DNA of 64,000 nt from Firm-04 sp964479595 (lineage in GTDB: Bacteria; Bacillota; Clostridia; Oscillospirales; Ruminococcaceae): positions 1-64,000 of the forward strand of contig CAYZMU010000002.1 of assembly GCA_964479595.1 (NCBI GenBank). Direction: 5' to 3'. Below are positions 35,533-42,079 of this stretch, piece after piece. How positions within the stretch are numbered: position 1 is the stretch's first letter; each line of letters opens with the position of its first letter. The notes under the pieces were generated by a model that searched no databases, was not told the DNA's origin, and saw only the letters and a program-made list of their open reading frames with translations. A program made the translations under genes and the position numbers.

Positions 35533-36699
35533 ATGTCCGCTGCCTCAACAGAGGAATTGTACCGCAACACAAGCAGAGTCGCCCCCTTGGGGCTTATCGC
35601 GATGCCGGGCGCGGAGGAACTCTCGGCGAAAATCGACCGCTATCTCGTCCGATGGGCGAACGAGAACGGCTTTCCGGACAAAAGTTATCTGATTGAATGC
35701 GAGTGCCCGCGTTTCGCGTCGGGCGACAGCAAGGGCATCATCAAATCCACGGTGCGGGGGCTTGATTTGTTCATCATTGTCGATGTGGGCAATTACAGCT
35801 GCACCTACCAGCTCTTTGACCGGGTCAATTCCATGTCGCCGGACGACCATTTTCAGGATTTGAAGCGCATCATTCAGGCGGCATCGGGGAAGGCGCACAG
35901 GCTCAACATCATCATGCCGCTGCTCTACGGCGGACGCCAGCACCGCAGAAACTACCGCGAATCCCTCGACTGCGCCTGCGCGCTGCAGGAACTGCAGAAC
36001 ATGGGTGTGGAGAACATCATCACCTTTGACGCGCACGACCCCAGAGTTTCCAACGCCGCGCCGCTCATGGGGATTGACAACGTGATTCCTTCCTATCAGG
36101 TGCTCAAAACCATGCTGCGCACGCTGCCCGGGCTCGATTTCTCCCCGGAGAACTTCATGGTCATTTCCCCGGACGAGGGCGCGCTGGACCGCAACAAGTA
36201 CTACGCCACCATGCTCGGGGTCAATCTCGGGATGTTCTACAAGCGCAGAGACTACTCGCAGGTGGTGGACGGCAAGAACCCCATCGTCGCGCACGAGTAT
36301 CTGGGCAGCCCGGTGAAGGACAAGGTCGTCTTTGTCGCCGACGACATCATTGCCTCGGGCGGCTCGATTCTGGATCTGGCGCAGAACCTGAAAGCCCGCG
36401 AGGCGAAGTGCATTATCGCCTACGCGACGTACGCGCTGTTCACGCACGGGCTCTCGCAGTTTGACAAGGCGTATGAGGAAGGCATTCTGGACGCCGTTTT
36501 CGGGACGAACCTCACCTACCGCAAGCCCGAACTGCTCAAGCGCCCGTGGTTTCACGAGGTGGATGTCTCCAAGTACGTCGCCTATTTCATCGCGGCGATA
36601 AACCACGATGTATCCATCACCACGGTGATTGACCCGCACGACAAAATCGCGGCGCTGGTCTCCAAGCAGAAAGCACAGCGCGCGAAGAAGAAAAAATAA
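35533..36699 (+). CDS. Divergent ribose-phosphate pyrophosphokinase-like protein
   Basis: 388 residues, longer than the usual 315 of PRPP synthetases. Recognisable blocks: YGGRQHRRNYRES (ATP-binding RQxRK-like), FDAHDPRVSNAAP (the DLHA-like metal loop), YKRRDYSQVV (KRR loop) and VFVADDIIASGGSILD (PRPP loop). The PRPP loop departs from the DDMIDTAGT consensus: Ala replaces the second acidic residue and GGS replaces AGT. It could be a true lineage-specific PRPP synthetase or a related sugar-phosphate binder. Ends in a Lys-rich tail. Confidence 0.7.
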   Translation: MSAASTEELYRNTSRVAPLGLIAMPGAEELSAKIDRYLVRWANENGFPDKSYLIECECPRFASGDSKGIIKSTVRGLDLFIIVDVGNYSCTYQLFDRVNSMSPDDHFQDLKRIIQAASGKAHRLNIIMPLLYGGRQHRRNYRESLDCACALQELQNMGVENIITFDAHDPRVSNAAPLMGIDNVIPSYQVLKTMLRTLPGLDFSPENFMVISPDEGALDRNKYYATMLGVNLGMFYKRRDYSQVVDGKNPIVAHEYLGSPVKDKVVFVADDIIASGGSILDLAQNLKAREAKCIIAYATYALFTHGLSQFDKAYEEGILDAVFGTNLTYRKPELLKRPWFHEVDVSKYVAYFIAAINHDVSITTVIDPHDKIAALVSKQKAQRAKKKK

Positions 36700-36703
36700 T
36701 GTA

Positions 36704-36806
36704 CCACCCTGACGCGAAAACAGCCGTTGCCGCGGAAGGAAACTCTTTCAACGCCCCCTGAACACGCTTTTGGAAAGCGTGAAAGCGGGCTGTTTGCCGT
36801 CAGTGG
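36704..36806 (+). ncRNA. Self-complementary element upstream of hydG (candidate structured RNA)
   Basis: Nested pairing: CCA (36704-36706)/TGG (36804-36806), CTGACG (36709-36714)/CGTCAG (36798-36803), AAACAGCC (36718-36725)/GGCTGTTT (36788-36795), and an internal hairpin CACGCTTT (36763-36770)/AAAGCGTG (36774-36781). No T-run follows, and it ends nine bases before the likely hydG ribosome site. I do not recognise a riboswitch class. Confidence 0.5.
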
Positions 36807-36833
36807 AATAGAATGAAAGGACGGTTTTCGGTC

Positions 36834-38249
36834 ATGTACGACCCCAAATCCACAAAGGCGGAGGAATTTATCGATCACGAGGAAGTTCTGGCCTCCCTTG
36901 CCTACGCCGAGGAACACAAAAATGACTTGGAGCTGATTGACGGAATTCTTGAGAAAGCGCAGCTGCGCAAGGGGCTTTCTCACCGCGACGCCGCCGTGCT
37001 CATGGCGTGCGAGGACCCCGATCGGATTCAGCGGATGTACGATCTGGCGCACCAAATCAAGATAGACTTCTACGGCAACCGCATTGTGATGTTTGCCCCG
37101 CTCTATCTCTCGAACTACTGCGTCAACAGCTGCGTGTACTGTCCCTACCACCGCCAGAACGGGAATATTCCGCGTGTCAAGCTGACGCAGGAGCAGATTC
37201 GCGATGAAGTCATCGCGCTGCAGGACATGGGACACAAGCGTCTGGCGATAGAAGCCGGGGAGGACCCCAAGAACAACCCCATCGAGTATATTCTCGAGAG
37301 CATCAACACCATCTACAGCATCAAGCACAAGAACGGCGCGATCCGGCGTGTCAACGTCAACATCGCCGCCACCACGGTGGAAAACTACCGCAAGCTCCAT
37401 GATGCGGGTATCGGCACCTACATTCTCTTTCAGGAGACCTACCACAAGGAAAGCTATGAGAAGCTCCACCCGCGGGGGCCCAAGCACGACTACGCCTACC
37501 ACACCGAGGCGATGGACCGCGCCATGCAGGGCGGCATTGACGATGTGGGGCTGGGTGTGCTGTTCGGGCTGGAACTCTACCGCTACGAGTTTGTCGCGCT
37601 GCTCATGCACGCGGAGCATCTCGAGGCGGTCTACGGCGTCGGTCCGCACACCATCAGCGTCCCGAGAATCAAGCCCGCGGACGATATCGACCCCACCGCG
37701 TTTGACAACAGCATTGACGACGACACCTTCGCCAAGATTTGCGCGCTGATTCGGATTTGCGTACCCTACACGGGCATGATCATCAGCACCCGTGAGAGTC
37801 AGGCGGTGCGCGAGAAAGTCCTGCCGCTGGGCGTCTCCCAGATAAGCGGCGCGTCTCGTACAAGCGTGGGCGGCTATACGGAAGAAGAGCGCGACGACAG
37901 CTCCGCGCAGTTTGATGTCAGCGACCGCCGTTCTCTTGACGAGGTGGTGCGCTGGCTGATGGAGCAGGGATACATTCCGTCGTTCTGCACCGCCTGCTAC
38001 CGCGAGGGGAGAACCGGCGACCGTTTCATGACGCTTTGCAAGAACCAGCAGATTCAGAACTGCTGCCACCCCAACGCCCTGATGACGCTCAAGGAATTTT
38101 TGATGGATTACGCTTCCGAGGATACCAGAACCATCGGAAACAGCCTGATTCAGAAGGAGCTGCTGAATATCCCCAACGAGAAGGTTCGCGGGATTTGCGG
38201 CGAACGGCTCACAAAAATCGAGCAGGGGCAGCGAGATTTCCGATTCTGA
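36834..38249 (+). CDS. hydG: [FeFe]-hydrogenase maturase HydG (radical SAM tyrosine lyase)
   Basis: Splits tyrosine to supply CO and cyanide for the hydrogenase H-cluster. 471 residues. The radical-SAM cluster motif is CVNSCVYC (Cys96, 100, 103). The second, C-terminal cluster motif C-x2-C-x22-C is at Cys385, Cys388 and Cys411 (CTACYREGRTGDRFM region), which separates HydG from thiamine enzyme ThiH. I choose ATG 36834 (MYDPKSTKAEEF), matching clostridial HydG starts, although an in-frame ATG exists at 36813. hydE, hydF and hydrogenase genes are not in the window. Confidence 0.95.
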   Translation: MYDPKSTKAEEFIDHEEVLASLAYAEEHKNDLELIDGILEKAQLRKGLSHRDAAVLMACEDPDRIQRMYDLAHQIKIDFYGNRIVMFAPLYLSNYCVNSCVYCPYHRQNGNIPRVKLTQEQIRDEVIALQDMGHKRLAIEAGEDPKNNPIEYILESINTIYSIKHKNGAIRRVNVNIAATTVENYRKLHDAGIGTYILFQETYHKESYEKLHPRGPKHDYAYHTEAMDRAMQGGIDDVGLGVLFGLELYRYEFVALLMHAEHLEAVYGVGPHTISVPRIKPADDIDPTAFDNSIDDDTFAKICALIRICVPYTGMIISTRESQAVREKVLPLGVSQISGASRTSVGGYTEEERDDSSAQFDVSDRRSLDEVVRWLMEQGYIPSFCTACYREGRTGDRFMTLCKNQQIQNCCHPNALMTLKEFLMDYASEDTRTIGNSLIQKELLNIPNEKVRGICGERLTKIEQGQRDFRF

Positions 38250-38255
38250 CATTCG

Positions 38256-38285
38256 CCCGCCGCGAACTCTCAGCGGCGGGTTTTT
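38256..38285 (+). terminator. Terminator of hydG
   Basis: CCCGCCGC (38256-38263) and GCGGCGGG (38273-38280) form a perfect 8-pair stem followed by TTTTT. Confidence 0.93.
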
Positions 38286-38306
38286 GAGTGGAAAGGAGCC
38301 CTACAT

Positions 38307-39377
38307 ATGGAAGATTCACAGGCGGCGCAGAAGGCGGCGTTTGCCCACAAGAGCAAAATAGGCGGTCAGGCGCTCGTGGAGGGCGTGATGATGAAGGGCG
38401 CGTTTCGCGGGGCGATGGCGTGCAGACTGCCCAACGGCGAGATGGATTTGGAGACATGGGAGATTCCCGCGAAATGGCGCACCGACCGCAAAACCGGCAA
38501 GCAGGTGCTTACAAGACCGTGGTACACCAGAGTGCCGTTCGTGCGCGGGTGCGTGAATTTCGTCACCTCGCTGATTGAAGGCTACCGCTGTACGCTGCGC
38601 TCGGCGGAAAAGCAGGTCGACGAGGAACTCGACGACTACTGCCTGTGGAAGAAGCGCGAAAAAATNNNNNNNNNNNNNNNNNNNNNNNNNNNNNNNNNNN
38701 NNNNNNNNNNNNNNNNNNNNNNNNNNNNNNNNNNNNNNNNNNNNNNNNNNNNNNNNNNNNNNNNNGACATTCTTTCCGTGATTACGATCATTCTCAGTTT
38801 AGCGCTGAGTTTCGCGCTTTTTCTCTATCTGCCGCGTCTGGTCGTCTCTTGGATTAAGCCTTTAACCGAAAGCCGTGTCATTCGCTCCTGTGCCGAGGGA
38901 ATCGTCAAAATGGCGGTGTTTATCGGGTTTATGGCGTTCACGGGGCTTATCAAGAGCACAAGGCGCACGTATGAATACCACGGCGCGGAGCACAAGACCA
39001 TCGCCTGTTTTGAGGCGGCGCTGCCGCTGACGGTGGAAAATGTCCGCAAGCAGACGCGCTTTCACCCGCGCTGCGGCACAAGCTTTATCTTTCTGGTACT
39101 TCTTATCAGCATTTTTGTCGGCTGTCTCAACCCCTTCCGGACCACATGGTCCAGAGTGCTTTTCAGTCTGGTTTTGCTGCCGCTGGTCATGGGGATAAGC
39201 TATGAGCTCATCCGGCTGGCGGGGCGTTACGACAATATTTTTACCAAAATCATTTCCGCGCCGGGGCTCTGGGTACAGCGCATCACCACGCGAGAACCCA
39301 ATGACGAGCAGATCGAGTGCGCCATCGCGGCGCTTACCCCGTGCATTCCGCAGAATCTCGAGGACGACATCTGGTGA
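38307..39377 (+). CDS. DUF1385 membrane protein
   Basis: Starts with KIGGQALVEGVMMKG, the DUF1385 signature, and contains YEYHGAEHKTIACFE and RFHPRCGTSFIF, also diagnostic. About four membrane segments lie after the assembly gap at 38666-38765, which interrupts the region before the first helix; the frame continues in register. The gene is commonly found next to prmC and prfA in Clostridia, and it overlaps prmC here by four bases. A link to metal or thiol chemistry is suggested by the conserved His/Cys but not shown. Confidence 0.88.
   Translation: MEDSQAAQKAAFAHKSKIGGQALVEGVMMKGAFRGAMACRLPNGEMDLETWEIPAKWRTDRKTGKQVLTRPWYTRVPFVRGCVNFVTSLIEGYRCTLRSAEKQVDEELDDYCLWKKREKXXXXXXXXXXXXXXXXXXXXXXXXXXXXXXXXXXDILSVITIILSLALSFALFLYLPRLVVSWIKPLTESRVIRSCAEGIVKMAVFIGFMAFTGLIKSTRRTYEYHGAEHKTIACFEAALPLTVENVRKQTRFHPRCGTSFIFLVLLISIFVGCLNPFRTTWSRVLFSLVLLPLVMGISYELIRLAGRYDNIFTKIISAPGLWVQRITTREPNDEQIECAIAALTPCIPQNLEDDIW
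38666..38765. other. Assembly gap (100 N)
   Basis: Exactly 100 N inside the DUF1385 gene. The flanking frames agree, and the protein length is plausible. Confidence 0.95.
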
Positions 39378-40156
39378 GCCTTTTTGAGCAAGTGCGCGGG
39401 ATTCTGCGGCAGGGCGGAATTGAGGACGCCGCGCTGGAGGCGAAATTCCTGCTGGAGGACATCAAAGACCCGCAGGAGGCGCTGACAGCGGCAAAACGCC
39501 GTGCCGCGCGGGAGCCGCTTCAGTATCTTCTGGGGACATGGGAGTTCTACGGTCTGACGCTCGCAATAGGGGAGGGCGTGCTGATTCCGCGTCAGGACAC
39601 CGAAACGCTCGCGGACTGCGCCATCGCCTACGCGAAAGACGAGGACGCTCCCAAGATTCTCGACCTCTGCGCGGGCAGCGGCTGTATCGCGCTGGCGCTG
39701 CAGAAGCACTTGCCCCGTGCGGAGATTACCGGCATTGAAAAGAGCGGGGCGGCGGCCGCTTACGCGGTCAGAAACGCGGAGAAACTGGGGCTGCCCGTAA
39801 AATTTTTAACGGGCGATGTGCTGGAGGAGCGGACAGCCGCGGGATTCCGCGATATCTCGCTGATTGTCTGCAACCCCCCGTATCTGAGCGCTGAGGATAT
39901 GGAACATTTGCAGCCCGAGGTCGCCCATGAGCCCGAGATGGCGCTTTTTGGCGGCGAGGACGGGCTTTTCTTTTACCGAAAAATCACCCCGCTCTGGGCG
40001 GACACGCTCAGGAGCGGGGGTTGTCTGATGTTTGAAATCGGCTGTACACAGGGCGGTGCTGTGCGGGAAATCCTGTCTCGGAACGGTTTTGGGAGCATTC
40101 AGACGCGGAAAGACCTGGGCGGACACGACCGCGTGGTTTTCGCAATCAAGCCCTAA
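39374..40156 (+). CDS. prmC: Peptide chain release factor methyltransferase
   Basis: Methylates the Gln of the GGQ motif in release factors RF1 and RF2. 260 residues: N-terminal helical domain (LFEQVRGILRQGGIEDAALEAKFLL), SAM-binding DLCAGSGCIALAL and the catalytic NPPYLS. The GTG start at 39374 overlaps the DUF1385 stop (GTGA). prfA, the usual partner, is absent. Its stop codon overlaps that of scpA on the other strand. Confidence 0.96.
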   Translation: MSLFEQVRGILRQGGIEDAALEAKFLLEDIKDPQEALTAAKRRAAREPLQYLLGTWEFYGLTLAIGEGVLIPRQDTETLADCAIAYAKDEDAPKILDLCAGSGCIALALQKHLPRAEITGIEKSGAAAAYAVRNAEKLGLPVKFLTGDVLEERTAAGFRDISLIVCNPPYLSAEDMEHLQPEVAHEPEMALFGGEDGLFFYRKITPLWADTLRSGGCLMFEIGCTQGGAVREILSRNGFGSIQTRKDLGGHDRVVFAIKP

Positions 40157-40911
40157 CGCGCCGCTCCGCGCTGCCGCGCGCCGCTGAGAAGGGCGTCTCT
40201 GCCTTGAATGGTCACTTCTCTGCCGTCATCGCTCAGTGTCAGACGCCCCGCCTTGACCAGTTCGAGAATCGCCAGAAAGAGCGCGACTCTGTCCGTGCGG
40301 GCGGAAAGCCCATCAAAAAGTTCGGGTACGGAAACGGTCTCGTCGGTATAGAACTGCCGCAGCAGAAAGACCACCTTTTCCGCGACGCTCGCGACTCTTG
40401 CCTGAGGCGTGGTCGCGCGCAGAATCTTCTCGCGGAGTTCCTCCTCCCGCGCCGCGGCGGGCGTCATTCGCTGCCCCATGCTTTGGTAAACTTCAAGGAG
40501 CGTTTCTTTCGGGTGCGTTCGGCGGTAGGTTTTGTCTACGGGCAGAGCCGGGGGTGCGGCGCGCACAAAGATTTTGTCGCCCTCCCAGCGCGCTTTGAGC
40601 GCGGCGGCGGCCTGTTTGCAGCGCGCGTATTCGATGAGCTCGCCCTCTAAATCCTTCTTGTCCTCCCGCGCCTTTTCGGGCTCGGGCAGCAGCGCGGCGG
40701 TCTTGAGCAGGATGAGCCGCGCAGCCATCTGGAGAAATTCTCCCGCCAGTTCGTAGTCGCATTCCGCGCAGCGTCTCATGTAGTCCAGATACTGCTCCAG
40801 AAGCGTCGAAATCTCGATATCGCAGATATTGAGCTTGTGCTTGGAAATCAGATACAGCAGCAAATCCGGCGGACCCTCAAACACCGGCAGATGAAAGGAA
40901 AGTTCCCGCAT
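40153..40911 (-). CDS. scpA: Segregation and condensation protein A
   Basis: Kleisin subunit of the SMC condensin, bridging SMC heads. 252 residues: N-terminal FHLPVFEGPPDLLLYLISKHKLNICDIEI, a helical middle, and a C-terminal winged helix (about 165-235). scpB, usually next, is not in the window. It begins three bases after the M50 peptidase gene and ends convergently with prmC. Confidence 0.95.
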   Translation of the reverse strand: MRELSFHLPVFEGPPDLLLYLISKHKLNICDIEISTLLEQYLDYMRRCAECDYELAGEFLQMAARLILLKTAALLPEPEKAREDKKDLEGELIEYARCKQAAAALKARWEGDKIFVRAAPPALPVDKTYRRTHPKETLLEVYQSMGQRMTPAAAREEELREKILRATTPQARVASVAEKVVFLLRQFYTDETVSVPELFDGLSARTDRVALFLAILELVKAGRLTLSDDGREVTIQGRDALLSGARQRGAAR

Positions 40912-40914
40912 TTT

Positions 40915-41601
40915 CTAGCCCAGAAGTTTCGGAATCCAGTTCGTGATAAAGATGAAGAAATCGTATATCCAGCCTCTGAGATATCCAAGCGGCACGGAGA
41001 GCACGCGGGAGAAAATCAGCACCAGGAAGATAATCTGGACGAGCAGCTGGTGATTGGCGAACCAGTTGTCCACCTTCGCGCTCGTGAAATAGGAGAGTAC
41101 TTTGGATCCGTCCAGAGGCGGGATGGGAATGAGGTTGAAGACCGCAAGGCCGATGTTTATCAGGATAAAACTCTGAAGGAACGAGTAGAGGTACAGCGGA
41201 ACGCTGCTGCCTGTGCCGTCCGCGCTGAGCAGAATGGCGTTTTTGAAGACGCCCGTGCAGGAATAAAACCGCAGAATCACCGTGCCGACCAGCGCCGCGA
41301 GCAGATTGGCGAGAGGGCCCGCCGCGGCCGTGACAGCGACGCCGAAGCGCATGCTGTGCTTGCGGTCGAAGCGCGTGGGGTCAATCGGAACGGGTTTTGC
41401 CCAGCCGTAGCCCGTAAAAATCATCAGAATCGCGCCGATTGGATCCAGATGCGCCAGCGGATTGAGCGTCATGCGCCCCGCCCGCATCGCGGTATCGTCG
41501 CCCAGTTTGTAGGCGGTCCACGCGTGCGCGTATTCGTGCAGCGGCAGAATGAGCAGCAGTACCATCAGGTCAGCAAGGAGATTAATGACGAATGTATTCA
41601 T
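40915..41601 (-). CDS. Site-2 protease family membrane protein (M50B)
   Basis: 228 residues, about six membrane segments. Zinc-protease motif LHEYAHA (HExxH) in the first helix pair, RMTLNPLAHLDPIGAI, and the third ligand region NLIPIPPLDGSKVL are intact. The short YwhC-like form without PDZ domain lies next to scpA in many Firmicutes. Substrate unknown. Confidence 0.93.
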   Translation of the reverse strand: MNTFVINLLADLMVLLLILPLHEYAHAWTAYKLGDDTAMRAGRMTLNPLAHLDPIGAILMIFTGYGWAKPVPIDPTRFDRKHSMRFGVAVTAAAGPLANLLAALVGTVILRFYSCTGVFKNAILLSADGTGSSVPLYLYSFLQSFILINIGLAVFNLIPIPPLDGSKVLSYFTSAKVDNWFANHQLLVQIIFLVLIFSRVLSVPLGYLRGWIYDFFIFITNWIPKLLG

Positions 41602-41630
41602 AGCGAACTCCTCTCGGGATTGTCACCCTT

Positions 41631-41672
41631 ATTATACCTCCTTATTATACTCCTTTTTGGCTCTGTTTGCAA
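41631..41672 (-). promoter_or_regulatory. Promoter of the M50 peptidase-scpA unit
   Basis: Minus-strand TTGCAA (41667-41672) and TATAAT (41644-41649), 17-base spacer. A second TATAAT at 41631-41636 sits in a tandem copy of GTATAATAAGG but lacks a matching -35. Confidence 0.8.
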
Positions 41673-41721
41673 GCTTTTTGCGGCGCTTGCGGAAAAATTT
41701 CGGGAAATCTTCAAAAAGGGC

Positions 41722-41750
41722 TTGCATTTTCGGGAAAGATGTGGTATAAT
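41722..41750 (+). promoter_or_regulatory. Promoter of rpmB
   Basis: TTGCAT at 41722-41727 and TATAAT at 41745-41750, 17-base spacer, extended -10 TGTGG. Confidence 0.85.
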
Positions 41751-41789
41751 ATATGAGTTGATTTCCAGTAAGTAAAGGAGGTGGCTGCT

Positions 41790-41978
41790 ATGGCAAAATG
41801 CGAAATCTGCGGCAAGGGCGTTTCCTTTGGGATTAAGGTCTCCCACTCCCATCGCCGCACGAACCGCACATGGAAGCCGAATGTCCAGCGTGTCAAGGCA
41901 ATCGTAAAGGGTTCTCCCTGTCATATTTACGTCTGCTCGCGCTGCCTGCGTTCCGGCAAGGTACAGCGCGCGCAGTGA
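41790..41978 (+). CDS. rpmB: 50S ribosomal protein L28, zinc-binding form
   Basis: Large-subunit protein. 62 residues beginning MAKCEICGKGVSFGIKVSHSHRRT. Cysteine pairs CEIC and CSRC form the zinc ribbon of the C+ paralogue, so it is the zinc-replete version. ATG 41790 is nine bases after AAAGGAGG; an in-frame GTG at 41781 overlaps that site. Monocistronic, with its own promoter and terminator. Confidence 0.97.
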   Translation: MAKCEICGKGVSFGIKVSHSHRRTNRTWKPNVQRVKAIVKGSPCHIYVCSRCLRSGKVQRAQ

Positions 41979-41995
41979 AGGACGTCTCGCGGCTC

Positions 41996-42042
41996 AAGGA
42001 GTATTTGCTCTGATTCTTTCGGGCAGGTGCTCCTTTTATTTT
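41996..42042 (+). terminator. Terminator of rpmB
   Basis: AAGGAGTA (41996-42003) pairs with TGCTCCTT (42028-42035), with an inner TGCTC/GGGCA pairing, followed by TTTTATTTTA. Confidence 0.8.
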
Positions 42043-42079
42043 ATCATTTATTCTATCATCATGAAGAGGAGAGAGGGGC

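Noticed and set aside
36763..36781. CACGCTTT/AAAGCGTG as a terminator of the prs-like gene
   Set aside because: No T-run follows; it is better explained as the inner arm of the larger folded element.
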